Assembly: GCF_017571475.1 (NCBI RefSeq)
Contig: NZ_JAGETW010000008.1
Coordinates: forward strand, 88,057 to 152,056
Length of the DNA stretch: 64,000 nt
DNA from: Thiomicrorhabdus sp. 6S3-12
GTDB lineage: Bacteria; Pseudomonadota; Gammaproteobacteria; Thiomicrospirales; Thiomicrospiraceae
Direction: 5' to 3'
Shown here piece by piece: positions 55,286-63,878 of the stretch (position 1 is its first letter; every line of letters starts with the position of its first letter). Position numbers and translations under genes: made by a program. The notes under the pieces are model-generated. The model worked only from the letters and a program-made list of their open reading frames with translations. It did not search any database and had not been told where the DNA came from.

Positions 55286-55295
55286 GAGAATTATT

Positions 55296-55874
55296 ATGTG
55301 GCGCTTATTCTTTGTCTTAACGACGCTGCTTTTTCTGCCATTAAGTTCTCAGGCAAGTGACGAACAGTCGCTGTGGGAAGCTTTGCAGGAGGGTGGCAAA
55401 GTGATCATGATGCGTCACGCGGTGGTCGACCCAGATATGGGTGACTCTTCCATTCTGGATGCGAGCTGTTTTTCCGAAAAGAATCTGTCGGATTTTGGAA
55501 GACAGCAGGCCAAATCAATCAAACAGGCTTTTGAAGAGCATTCGGTTCAGGTTGGAAAGGTCTGGGCAAGCCCGTATTGCCGTACCAAAGATACCGCAAA
55601 ACTCGCATTTGGAAACTATGAGGTTTCGGAGCTGCTTCACTTGGTGCGAACGGTTACGGACGAGAAAGCGCATGCCAGTCAGGCAAAAATCCGCCAAATT
55701 CTGAGTGATTACAACGAATCCGCCAATATGGTGATGGTGACGCACCGTCCGAATGTTGCCGATATTACCAATCAGCGTTTAGCCCCGGCACAGATGGTTG
55801 TTTTTGAGCCTTTGGGCGACGGGCTGTTTGATGTACTGGGTATTTTGGAAGTGCCTGCAACCCCAGTTGATTAA
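55296..55874 (+). CDS. Secreted histidine phosphatase family protein
   Basis: The 192-residue protein has a signal peptide (LFFVLTTLLFLPLSSQAS) and phosphoglycerate-mutase-like motifs: MMRHAVVDP near residues 30-38 in place of RHG, SPYCRTKDTA near 92-101, and MVTHRPNVADI near 150. The catalytic His and the arginine-pair pattern are kept, so phosphatase activity is likely but the substrate is unknown. GGAGAA lies 6-7 bases before ATG 55296. The frame runs back into mnmE, but that part is a shadow. Confidence 0.8.
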   Translation: MWRLFFVLTTLLFLPLSSQASDEQSLWEALQEGGKVIMMRHAVVDPDMGDSSILDASCFSEKNLSDFGRQQAKSIKQAFEEHSVQVGKVWASPYCRTKDTAKLAFGNYEVSELLHLVRTVTDEKAHASQAKIRQILSDYNESANMVMVTHRPNVADITNQRLAPAQMVVFEPLGDGLFDVLGILEVPATPVD

Positions 55875-55970
55875 ACTGCATCTTGTGTACAACTAGGGTC
55901 AGGCGGAGCCGCTTTTAAGGTTTTTGCTTATTGGTTATGATGAGATGGTTTTTCGGATGGGAGTGGCGGC

Positions 55971-56600
55971 ATGGAATATACGGAATACACGAAGTTTCTG
56001 GTAGGTTTGATCGCGGTGGTGAATCCTATCGGCGCTCTTCCGATCTTTCTGGCAATGACTTCCGATTTGAGTCTGCCGGAAAGAAAGAAAATCGTACATA
56101 TCACGGTGACGGCGGTTGCGGCCATTCTTCTGGTTGCGCTCTTCTTTGGTGAAGCGATACTGGAGTTTTTCGGGATTTCAATTAACTCTTTCCGCGTTGG
56201 CGGTGGCATTCTGATTCTGTTGATGGCCATTTCGATGATGCACACCAAAGGCGAAAAACCGATTCGCAGTAAAGAGGATGAGTTCGATTCCGAACAAAAT
56301 GATTCCATTGGTGTTGTGCCTCTGGCGATGCCCCTATTGGCCGGCCCCGGAGCGATTTCCGCAGTGATTATCGAGGCGCACCGCCAGAGCGGTGTGGCCC
56401 ATTACGGCTTTCTCGGACTGGACATTCTGATTTTATCCTTTCTGCTCTGGGTGACCTTAATGATGACGCCCTGGTTTACACGACATATCAGTCAGGTGGG
56501 GATCAACATTATCACCCGAATTATGGGGTTGTTGCTGGCGGCAATCGCGATTGAGTTTATCGCCAACGGTCTGAAGGGGCTCTTCCCCAGTCTTGCCTGA
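55971..56600 (+). CDS. MarC family integral membrane protein
   Basis: The 209-residue protein has six helices and starts YTKFLVGLIAVVNPIGALPIF, the MarC/YhgN signature with NP-G. A second NP-like half appears in PLAMPLLAGPGAISAVI near residue 116. Function of the family is unsettled. AGGAGG-like GGGAGTGG stands before the ATG. Confidence 0.88.
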   Translation: MEYTEYTKFLVGLIAVVNPIGALPIFLAMTSDLSLPERKKIVHITVTAVAAILLVALFFGEAILEFFGISINSFRVGGGILILLMAISMMHTKGEKPIRSKEDEFDSEQNDSIGVVPLAMPLLAGPGAISAVIIEAHRQSGVAHYGFLGLDILILSFLLWVTLMMTPWFTRHISQVGINIITRIMGLLLAAIAIEFIANGLKGLFPSLA

Positions 56601-56661
56601 TTCGTTTTGCGTGGTGGTAGCGCATGCGCCGAGCGTGGTAGCAGAGGTAACAGCAAAAGAT

Positions 56662-56677
56662 TGTTTCCACGTGAAAC
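56662..56677. other. Imperfect parS-like sequence
   Basis: TGTTTCCACGTGAAAC resembles the ParB site TGTTTCACGTGAAACA: both half-sites are present, with one extra C beside the CACGTG centre. It is noncoding and about 8 kb from the DnaA-box cluster. The extra base could abolish ParB binding. Confidence 0.3.
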
Positions 56678-56706
56678 CCGCCGAAGTAATCATGGCAGGC
56701 TAGTGC

Positions 56707-56720
56707 TTGATGTAAATCAA
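56707..56720. promoter_or_regulatory. FNR/Anr-type binding site
   Basis: TTGATGTAAATCAA matches the FNR consensus TTGAT-N4-ATCAA exactly, and the palindrome extends to CTTGATGTAAATCAAG. It lies about 120 bases before the NfeD-RND operon and 110 bases after marC. A matching -10 is not obvious, so activation or repression cannot be told apart. Confidence 0.55.
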
Positions 56721-56840
56721 GCCGCTAATGAATAGTTTCCATCCGTGTCGGGCAAGTGCTAAAAAGAAAGGATTGAATTCGTTCAGACTGAAATACTCAG
56801 TCTTTCCGTTCGCTTGATCCGTTTTGATGCTGGAGGCGTT

Positions 56841-57287
56841 ATGTCAGAAGTTCTCCCTATTGTGAATTATTGGCTGCTGTTTTTTATCGGTGTGATTTTT
56901 TTGGCTCTTCAGCTGCTGACTCAGATGCACTGGCTGAAAATAATCGGTTTAAGTTTGCTGATTGTCGGCGCCGGTACTTTGATATTCGATATTAAAGACG
57001 GCTTGTATCAGTTGATTTGGTTGCTGATAATGGCGTTTTTGCTCTATCAAGTGGGAAAAAACGGGCGAAGCAAGGTTTGGTTCGCGGACGAACACCCCGA
57101 AGGCGGTACCGGCGTTATTTCACGCGTTGATGGTGAGTTGAAAGTAATATATAAAAATAAATGCTGGCCTATTGTGACTGATGAAGAACGCCTTCATCCG
57201 GGGGATCATGTGGTCGTGCTGGAAATTATAGATGACAAGGCAACCGTAGAGTTGCTATCAAGGAAATCGGTACATGCAAAAAATTAA
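56841..57287 (+). CDS. NfeD-like membrane protein
   Basis: The 148-residue protein has three or four hydrophobic helices within about residues 5-75 (YWLLFFIGVIFLALQLLTQM and following). A C-terminal OB-like domain has GGTGVISRVDGELKVIYKNK at about 95-114 and HPGDHVVVLEIIDDKATVEL at about 123-142, in the pattern of NfeD short forms. No SPFH or protease partner is adjacent. GGAGG stands before ATG 56841, which is preferred to the earlier frame opening at 56814. It overlaps the RND adaptor gene by 14 bases. Confidence 0.65.
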   Translation: MSEVLPIVNYWLLFFIGVIFLALQLLTQMHWLKIIGLSLLIVGAGTLIFDIKDGLYQLIWLLIMAFLLYQVGKNGRSKVWFADEHPEGGTGVISRVDGELKVIYKNKCWPIVTDEERLHPGDHVVVLEIIDDKATVELLSRKSVHAKN

Positions 57288-58341
57288 GTACCTGAACTGG
57301 GCGGGCAGTTTATTTATCGGCTTGGCAGTATTGGGAATCGCGGGCTGTCAGCAGCAACAGGAAACACCGGAAACGCCTTTATTAAAGGTCAAAACGGTTT
57401 TAATTGAGCAAAGTCAGCAACAGAGCCGATGGTTTTTAAACGGCACCTTGCAGGCGAAGACTACAATCGATCTTTCATTCCGGGTTGCGGGCGAAGTCGC
57501 GCAATTGAATGTGGATCTTGGTGATCGAGTGGATGCGGATCAGCCGTTGATTCACCTTGATCCGGCAGATTATCAGTTATCGGTTACCTCCGCTCAGGCA
57601 AATATCAGAGCGACAGCGGCGGAAATCAATCAAACACGCTCCGATCTGAAACGTATCACGGCACTCCAACAACGAAAACTGGCTTCCGAGCAGGCGAAGC
57701 AACAGTTGGAAAATCAGCTTAAAGTGCTGGAAGCTCAGCAAAAAGCCAATCAGCAGCAACTGCAACAGGCGCAAAACCAGCTCGACTATACGCAGCTTAA
57801 GGCACCGGTAAGCGGCATCATCCTTGCAAAACTGGTTGAAGCGAATCAGGTTGTCAGCGCCGGGCAGCCGGTTCTGCAACTGATTGCCGACGGAAAACGC
57901 GAAGTGTTGGTGGATGTACCGGAAAATCGTCTGGCATCCTTGCCGAAACAGGGTCAAATTCGTCTTCAGGGGCATGAATATCCGGTCGAGTTACGAACTC
58001 TTGAGCCGCAAGCGGATGCTGCGAGCCGCACCTGGACGGCTTTCTATCGAATTCCGGAATCGGAAGAGATCAATGCTTTACCGCTTGGTCAGACGGTTCG
58101 GGTACAGTTTTCCCAGACGCTAAGCGGAATCCGTCTGCCTCTGAGCGCGCTGTATGAACAGGGCGATTACCGCTCGGTATGGCTTCTGCAAGAAGGCAAG
58201 GCCAAGCGCGTTCCCGTTCAGATATTGCGTATCGACCGTGACTCGGCCTGGGTTGCCGGAGAATTTCCTGAAAACAGCAAAGTGATTGCTCTCGGGGTCC
58301 ATCTGCTGTCGGAAGGGCAGGCGCTTGAGGAGATGCCTTAG
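57274..58341 (+). CDS. RND efflux periplasmic adaptor (membrane fusion protein), lipoprotein
   Basis: The 355-residue protein has a lipobox IAGC (Cys25). A biotinyl-lipoyl half (LSFRVAGEVAQLNVDLGDRV near residues 68-87) precedes a Gln-rich coiled-coil hairpin at about 105-170. The second lipoyl half follows (LKAPVSGIILAKLVEANQVV), then a beta-barrel with LPLSALYEQGDYRSVW. It should join the RND pump to an outer-membrane channel. It overlaps both neighbours (1 base with the pump gene). Confidence 0.92.
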   Translation: MQKIKYLNWAGSLFIGLAVLGIAGCQQQQETPETPLLKVKTVLIEQSQQQSRWFLNGTLQAKTTIDLSFRVAGEVAQLNVDLGDRVDADQPLIHLDPADYQLSVTSAQANIRATAAEINQTRSDLKRITALQQRKLASEQAKQQLENQLKVLEAQQKANQQQLQQAQNQLDYTQLKAPVSGIILAKLVEANQVVSAGQPVLQLIADGKREVLVDVPENRLASLPKQGQIRLQGHEYPVELRTLEPQADAASRTWTAFYRIPESEEINALPLGQTVRVQFSQTLSGIRLPLSALYEQGDYRSVWLLQEGKAKRVPVQILRIDRDSAWVAGEFPENSKVIALGVHLLSEGQALEEMP

Positions 58342-61300
58342 TGTCGAATCAGCCTTCAAAGTGGAACCTGTCCGCTCTGGCGGTCAGGGAACAGAGCGTT
58401 ACGCTGTATTTTATTATTGTTGTGGCGCTGGCCGGAATCTACGCTTTCCTGCATATGGGCCGTGCCGAGGATCCGAGCTTTGACTTGAATACCATGGTGG
58501 TTTCCGCGACCTGGCCGGGAGCGACGGCGCGCGAAATGCAGGAGCAGGTCGCCGATCCGATGGAAAAGCGTCTTGAAGAGATTGCCTATTTCGATCGGGT
58601 TGAAACCAAATCCCGTCCCGGACGAACCGATTTGCTGGTGATCTTCGCGCAGGACACTCCGAGCGGTATGTCGCAGGATCTTTACTATCAGGTACGCAAG
58701 CGTCTGAATGATTTGGCGCCGACCCTGCCGCAAGGTGTTCAGGGCCCTTTCTTTAATGATGACTTCGAGGACGTCTATTTCACGCTGTACAGTCTGACGG
58801 CGCCGGGGTGGTCGCATCAGGAACTGGTTCAGGTTGCGGATGACATGTCGGTAGCCTTGCGCCGTGTGCAAGGAATCAAAAAGGTCAATCTGATCGGCGA
58901 ACAGCCGTCGAAAATCTTTATCGATTTTGATCATGAAAAACTGTCGCAGATGGCCTTGGATTTAAACGCGCTGCAGGAACAGCTCTCTGCGCATCTGCAG
59001 AAAACGTCTGGTGGATTTATTGAGTCCAGCGGACCGAGAGTCTATTTACGTGCGCCGCAAAACGGCCGGGAGCTGACGGTATCCGAAATTGCGGCTTTAC
59101 CGCTCAACATCAACGGCACGACAATCCGTTTAAGCGACGTCGCTGTGGTTTATCAGGGCTATCAGTCTCCTGCGAGTTATCTGATCCGCGACAAGGGCGA
59201 AAAAGCGGTTCTGGTCGGTGTGGTAATGGCAAAAGGGGTTGACGGCCTGAAGCTGGAAAAACGTCTGATCGACTTTGAGCATCAGTATATTCATCAGCTA
59301 CCTGCCGGTGTTCTGCTGGATAAGGTGACAAATCAGGCCGATGCGATTCATGGCGCGGTCAGTACTTTTCAGCTTAAATTCGTCACGGCATTGCTGGTGG
59401 TTCTGGTGGTCAGCCTGCTGGCGCTGGGCTTGCGCGCCGGATTTATCGTCGCCTTAGCAGTGCCTCTTACACTGGCGATGACGTTTATGTTTATGTTCCT
59501 GAACGGTTTGAACTTCGACCGTATTTCACTGGGGGCTTTGATTATTTCACTGGGCTTGCTGGTCGATGATGCCATTATCGCCATCGAGATGATGCTGGTG
59601 AAGATGGCCGAGGGGATGGAAAAAGCCAAGGCGGCTGCCTATGCCTGGAGTGTGACTGCTGCACCGATGCTGGTTGGTACACTGGTGACGGTGGTCGGCT
59701 TCCTGCCGATCGGTCTGGCCCAGTCGCAGGTTGGCGATTATGCCGGCGGAATTTTCTGGGTATTGGGGATGACGCTGATCGCTTCCTGGCTGGTTGCGGT
59801 CTATTTCACGCCTTATTTGGGCGTAAAAATGCTGCCTAAAGTCAGTAATCCGCATCAGGAGCTGTTCGACAGCCGTTTTTACCGTTTCCTGCGCTCGGTT
59901 GTGCAGACCTGTGTGCGTTACAAGAAAACAGTGGTGCTGCTGACGTTCGCAATTTTCGTTCTTGCGGCGATTGCCATGAAAGATGTGGTTGAAAAGCAGT
60001 TTTTCCCAAGTTCCGACCGTCCTGAGTTAATGATTGATATCGCCATGCCGGAAGGAACCTCAATCGAAGCGACCGACAAGGTGGCGCTGCGGGTGGAAGA
60101 GCTGATTAAAGGCCATCCTCAGGTTAAGTCGCTCTCCTCTTATATCGGTCAGGGGGCGCCGCGCTTCTTTCTGGCCCTGAATCCGGAGCTACCGAATCCG
60201 GCGTTTGCCAAGATTATCGTTGTCACGCATGGCAAGGAAGATCGCGACCAGCTACAAGCGGAGCTACAGGCACAAATTGACCAGGGACTTTTCCCGGAGG
60301 CACGCGTTCGAGCGCATCCATTGCTTTTTGGTCCTCCGGTGCCTTGGCCGGTGACCTTCCGTGTTGTCGGGCCTGATCCGGAAACCTTAAGAGGGATCGC
60401 CAAGCGTCTGCAAAATCTGATGGCCGAACAGGACTTTACCATCGATCCGCATCTGCAATGGGGGCAGCGCTCACTGGTTATGCGTCTTAAATTCGATAGC
60501 GAGCGCTTATTGCAACTGGGCATGACCCAGCAGCAGTTAATGGCGCAGTTAGATGCTCAGCTACAGGGAACGGCGATCGGCCAGATTCGACAGGATAACC
60601 GGACTCTTGAAGTGGTTCTGCGCTCGGATCGGCAGACACGGCGTAATCTCGGCAATCTTGAAGATATTTTGATCCGAACGCCTTCCGCTACCGTGCCACT
60701 CAGTCATTTGGCCGAGCTGGTACCGCAATACGAAGATATGCTCTTCGATCGCCGCAACCGCGAGTTGTTCCTGGCCGTTAACAGCGAAGTGACTCCGGGA
60801 ATGCAGCCGCCGGTGGCGACTCAGAAGCTTCTCGATGTTATGGGGCCTTTGAAAGACAGCCTGCCGCCGGGCTACCGGATCGATGTCGGCGGATCGGTCG
60901 AAGAGTCGGCCAAAGCCGAAGCGTCAATTCAGGCGATGATGCCGTTGATGCTGTTGATGATTACCTTGCTGTTGATGCTGTTTGTGCGCAGTTTCAGCAG
61001 TATGTTTATGGTGCTTCTGACGGCGCCGCTCGGTTTGATCGGTGCGGTAGCTGCCTTGGTGCTGTTCCAGCAGCCGTTCGGATTTGTCGCCAATCTTGGT
61101 TTGATCGGTCTGGCGGGCATATTGATGCGTAATACGCTGATTCTGACAGGGCAGATCGATGATAACGCCCGTCACGGGATGTCTGCTCACGAGGCTCTGG
61201 TGGATGCGACTCTGCGACGTGCCCGTCCGGTATTGCTGACCGCGGTTGCCGCCATGCTGGCGTTTATTCCGTTAACGACATCGACTTTCTGGGGGCCTAT

Positions 61301-61400
61301 GGCTTTTGTCCTGATTGGGGGTGTCGGTGTCGGTACCCTCTTGACCTTGCTGTTCTTACCGGCATTATATGCGCTTTGGTTTAAGGTGAAGGTTACCTGA
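58341..61400 (+). CDS. RND efflux permease, AcrB-like hydrophobe/amphiphile exporter
   Basis: The 1019-residue protein has 12 helices in two halves with large periplasmic loops after helices 1 and 7. The proton-relay acidic pair is in GLLVDDAIIAIEMM near residues 403-416. ALRAGFIVALAVPLTLAMTF lies before it and GLAGILMRNTLILTG near 925-939. GTG 58341 overlaps the adaptor stop. The operon has no outer-membrane factor, so a TolC-like protein from elsewhere is presumably used. Substrates are unknown. Confidence 0.93.
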   Translation: MSNQPSKWNLSALAVREQSVTLYFIIVVALAGIYAFLHMGRAEDPSFDLNTMVVSATWPGATAREMQEQVADPMEKRLEEIAYFDRVETKSRPGRTDLLVIFAQDTPSGMSQDLYYQVRKRLNDLAPTLPQGVQGPFFNDDFEDVYFTLYSLTAPGWSHQELVQVADDMSVALRRVQGIKKVNLIGEQPSKIFIDFDHEKLSQMALDLNALQEQLSAHLQKTSGGFIESSGPRVYLRAPQNGRELTVSEIAALPLNINGTTIRLSDVAVVYQGYQSPASYLIRDKGEKAVLVGVVMAKGVDGLKLEKRLIDFEHQYIHQLPAGVLLDKVTNQADAIHGAVSTFQLKFVTALLVVLVVSLLALGLRAGFIVALAVPLTLAMTFMFMFLNGLNFDRISLGALIISLGLLVDDAIIAIEMMLVKMAEGMEKAKAAAYAWSVTAAPMLVGTLVTVVGFLPIGLAQSQVGDYAGGIFWVLGMTLIASWLVAVYFTPYLGVKMLPKVSNPHQELFDSRFYRFLRSVVQTCVRYKKTVVLLTFAIFVLAAIAMKDVVEKQFFPSSDRPELMIDIAMPEGTSIEATDKVALRVEELIKGHPQVKSLSSYIGQGAPRFFLALNPELPNPAFAKIIVVTHGKEDRDQLQAELQAQIDQGLFPEARVRAHPLLFGPPVPWPVTFRVVGPDPETLRGIAKRLQNLMAEQDFTIDPHLQWGQRSLVMRLKFDSERLLQLGMTQQQLMAQLDAQLQGTAIGQIRQDNRTLEVVLRSDRQTRRNLGNLEDILIRTPSATVPLSHLAELVPQYEDMLFDRRNRELFLAVNSEVTPGMQPPVATQKLLDVMGPLKDSLPPGYRIDVGGSVEESAKAEASIQAMMPLMLLMITLLLMLFVRSFSSMFMVLLTAPLGLIGAVAALVLFQQPFGFVANLGLIGLAGILMRNTLILTGQIDDNARHGMSAHEALVDATLRRARPVLLTAVAAMLAFIPLTTSTFWGPMAFVLIGGVGVGTLLTLLFLPALYALWFKVKVT

Positions 61401-62015
61401 ATGTCCTACCCAATTCCTGCCGAAGAGGCCGTAGCGGAAATCGAAATTAAGAAGAGCCGCTTTATTGCCTACGCGCGCGGCATTCAGAGTCGTGAAGAGG
61501 GAATGCTGTGGCTCGAGCAGATTAAACAGCAGTATCCCGATGCTCGACATCATTGCTGGGCGTATCTTCTCGGAAATCCGAACTGCGCCGCCAATGCCGG
61601 TATGGGAGATGATGGCGAGCCTTCCGGTACGGCCGGCAAACCGATTCTGAATGTACTTCAGCATAAGGGCATCGGCGACATTATGATTATTGTCGTGCGC
61701 TATTTCGGAGGCATTAAGTTAGGTGCCGGTGGCTTGACCCGAGCTTACGGGCAGGCAGCGCAAGCGGTGATGGAAAGTCTGCCGACCGAAGAGCAGGTGC
61801 CTCAGCAGGCGCTGACGGTGATTTGCGATTTTTCGCAGGAGCAGCAGGTTCGCTATCTCTGCCAGCAGGGGGAGGGGGTGGTTAATTCTGTCGACTATAG
61901 TCAGCAAGTGACCATGCATCTGCAGCTTCCGGAAGAAAATATTACCGAGTTACAGGCGCAGCTGGATGCGATGGGATGTGTTTACCGAGCTACTGATGAA
62001 ATCGAGTCGGCCTAG
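61401..62015 (+). CDS. YigZ/IMPACT family protein
   Basis: The 204-residue protein starts IEIKKSRFIAYARGIQS, has HHCWAYLLG near 53 and DDGEPSGTAGKPILNVLQ near 72-89, and IMIIVVRYFGGIKLGAGGL near 95-113, the YigZ signatures. The C-terminal domain is EF-G-like. Function is poorly known; homologues affect translation control. It begins directly after the RND pump stop, so it is in the same operon. Confidence 0.93.
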   Translation: MSYPIPAEEAVAEIEIKKSRFIAYARGIQSREEGMLWLEQIKQQYPDARHHCWAYLLGNPNCAANAGMGDDGEPSGTAGKPILNVLQHKGIGDIMIIVVRYFGGIKLGAGGLTRAYGQAAQAVMESLPTEEQVPQQALTVICDFSQEQQVRYLCQQGEGVVNSVDYSQQVTMHLQLPEENITELQAQLDAMGCVYRATDEIESA

Positions 62016-62047
62016 GTATTTGGCAGGTATTTAATTCTGTGAATGTT

Positions 62048-62212
62048 TTAGGGCTGACGATCATTATTTGATTTTTTTTCATTTTGATCACCATCTTCCT
62101 TATCTTCTTTGCCAATTGACTTAAAGAATAGGTCGAGTAGAAAAATGCTACTAAAACCCACGCCTAAAATGATTGCGGCGCCGGTGATTGCTTTGACGAT
62201 TTCAGATTCCAT
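62048..62212 (-). CDS. Small single-helix membrane protein
   Basis: The 54-residue protein reads MESEIVKAITGAAIILGVGF, then SSIFLLDLFFKSIGKEDKED and a charged tail ending NNDRQP. It has one membrane helix at about residues 8-30 and an acidic/basic cytoplasmic tail. GAGGAAG lies 7 bases before the ATG, a strong ribosome site, which is the main support. It follows no promoter I can define and lies between convergent yigZ and the upstream deacetylase-like gene, 47 bases after the latter's stop. Function unknown. Confidence 0.65.
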   Translation of the reverse strand: MESEIVKAITGAAIILGVGFSSIFLLDLFFKSIGKEDKEDGDQNEKKSNNDRQP

Positions 62213-62259
62213 CGATTCTCTTCCTCTATTTGGTCGTTATTGACACTATATAGAAGGTT

Positions 62260-63414
62260 TCAAATCTGTCTAATATGCAGCTTGGTAAGCTTTTCGATCT
62301 GCTCGGAAAAATTCTCTTCTGATTCGCTGCTTTCGCCGATGGTATCTACGAACTCATCCTCCAGAGCTAATAGTGTGTGCAGACTGCCCGCCACCGACTG
62401 GGCCAGAGGATCGAGGTTGTAGCCGCCGCCCAAGGAAAAACTGATTCGCCCGCCGCAAAGTGCCTCGGCGGAATCGATACAGCGCTGTACCAGACGGTTA
62501 TAGCCTGCAACCGATAGCTGGTGACCGGCTAACGGGTCCTGCCAGTGACCGTCGTAACCGGCGAAAACAATGATGTGTTCCGGTTTAAACTGCTCCAGTT
62601 TCGGATGGATCACCTGATCGTAGACATCCAGGTAGGTCTGATTACCGGCGCCTTTGAGGAAAGGGCAATTTACATTGGTTCCCTCGGCATCGCCGATTCC
62701 CGTAAAGCTTTCAAAGCCGGTCATCGGCCAGTAAGGGTGTTGATGGATCGAGACGGCCATAATTGAAGGGTCTTTAATGGTCAGATCCTGGGTGCCGTTA
62801 CCGTGATGGACATCAAAGTCGATAATCGCCACGCGTTTAACTCCGCGATACTTCTGCAGCGCGCGTGCGGCAATGACATCGCTGTTAAAGATACAGAATC
62901 CCATCGCCTGATCGGCTCTGGCATGGTGTCCGGGGGGACGCAGCAGGCCGAAACCGCGATCAATCTTGCGGTCATACACCGCCAGGTTCAATTCGATATT
63001 ACCGCCTGCGGCCATTAGAGCGGCATCGTAGGTGTGCTGATTGATATAAGTGTCTTCGCTGTAAGCGCTATAGAAGATATCCTTTCCTTCCTCGCTCAGT
63101 GTCCGTATTTCGAAAATGTATCCGGACTGGTGTGTGCTGAGCAATTCATCCTGTGTCGCCGGTCGTCCCTTTACCGGTGTGAAGTGCTGCCAGTAATTAC
63201 GACGGCTCAACTCTTTATCAATCGCTTCAAGGCGTGCGGCACTTTCAGGATGCCCTTTACGATCATGTTTAAAGAAAAGCGGATCGAGCAGAACACCGAC
63301 ATTATGTTTAGCCGGCGTTTGTGCCTGCAGACGGTTGCTGTTCAAGAGTCCCATTGATGCGAGCAATGAGTATTGAATAAACTGACGACGACTGGATGGC
63401 ATATTGAAACTCAT
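62260..63414 (-). CDS. Histone deacetylase superfamily enzyme with a twin-arginine signal
   Basis: The 384-residue enzyme has class II HDAC/acetylpolyamine amidohydrolase motifs: RPPGHHA with the catalytic His pair, FDVHHGNGTQ with Asp-x-His zinc ligands, FAGYDGHW with the third ligand Asp, and GGGYN near the C-terminus. The N-terminus MSFNMPSSRRQFIQYSLLAS contains SRRQFIQ, close to the Tat consensus, followed by a hydrophobic stretch ending RLQAQ. It should thus be folded in the cytoplasm with zinc and sent to the periplasm. Start 63414 is chosen so that the signal is near the N-terminus; 63477 and 63402 are alternatives. Substrate unknown. Confidence 0.85.
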   Translation of the reverse strand: MSFNMPSSRRQFIQYSLLASMGLLNSNRLQAQTPAKHNVGVLLDPLFFKHDRKGHPESAARLEAIDKELSRRNYWQHFTPVKGRPATQDELLSTHQSGYIFEIRTLSEEGKDIFYSAYSEDTYINQHTYDAALMAAGGNIELNLAVYDRKIDRGFGLLRPPGHHARADQAMGFCIFNSDVIAARALQKYRGVKRVAIIDFDVHHGNGTQDLTIKDPSIMAVSIHQHPYWPMTGFESFTGIGDAEGTNVNCPFLKGAGNQTYLDVYDQVIHPKLEQFKPEHIIVFAGYDGHWQDPLAGHQLSVAGYNRLVQRCIDSAEALCGGRISFSLGGGYNLDPLAQSVAGSLHTLLALEDEFVDTIGESSESEENFSEQIEKLTKLHIRQI

Positions 63415-63479
63415 CTGGTAGTGGATTGGATTACTGCCTACTATATGAATTTGCGAAATCACTGTCATATAGAACAAAG

Positions 63480-63565
63480 TTATCCGTGAATTAAGTTTAT
63501 TAGGAAGTGATAATCCGTTACTGCAACCGGTAAAAGCTTATAAATGTGCATAAGTCTGTGGATAA
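63480..63565. other. DnaA-box-like sequences upstream of the rRNA promoters
   Basis: TGTGGATAA (63557-63565) is a perfect DnaA box. TGTGCATAA (63545-63553) and TTATCCGTG (63480-63488) are one or two changes away. They lie 75-160 bases before the P1 -35 element. Confidence 0.45.
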
Positions 63566-63639
63566 GGTGTGGGGTAAAGTGTATAAGCGGGTCGGTTGAG
63601 TTTTTTTGCGATTTTTTGTGAAAAAAGTGAAAAAAAGGG

Positions 63640-63667
63640 TTGCGTTGTTTTTAGAAATCCCTAGAAT
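63640..63667 (+). promoter_or_regulatory. rRNA operon promoter P1
   Basis: TTGCGT (63640-63645) and TAGAAT (63662-63667) are 16 bases apart, preceded by A-rich runs that could form an UP element and followed by ACGCACC. The same -10 and discriminator style recurs in P2. Confidence 0.65.
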
Positions 63668-63793
63668 ACGCACCTGTCTTGAGGGGCGGCGCTAAGCAGG
63701 CTTCGAAAGACAAGAAAAATTTGGTGCTAAGTGGTTGAGTTTGCTTGAGTTATTGGAATATATAATGAGAGTAAGCGGAATGATTTAGCCGGT

Positions 63794-63814
63794 CGTTTTA
63801 AGTGTTTTAAAACG
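63794..63814. repeat. Inverted repeat between rRNA promoters P1 and P2
   Basis: CGTTTTAA and TTAAAACG are separated by 5 bases, a perfect 8-bp inverted repeat about 36 bases before the P2 -35. It may be a regulator site or a leader hairpin in P1 transcripts. Confidence 0.45.
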
Positions 63815-63849
63815 GTTGAAAATTTTCTGAAAAAAGTTTGAAAAAACAT

Positions 63850-63878
63850 TTGACACGAAGTTTTTAACTCTATAAAAT
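63850..63878 (+). promoter_or_regulatory. rRNA operon promoter P2
   Basis: Consensus TTGACA (63850-63855) and TAAAAT (63873-63878) are 17 bases apart, followed by the GC-rich discriminator ACGCGGCC, typical of stringently controlled rRNA promoters. Confidence 0.75.

Noticed and set aside
55053..55295. Frame that would extend the histidine phosphatase back into mnmE
   Set aside because: The upstream part overlaps mnmE out of frame. ATG 55296 has a ribosome site and starts a signal peptide.
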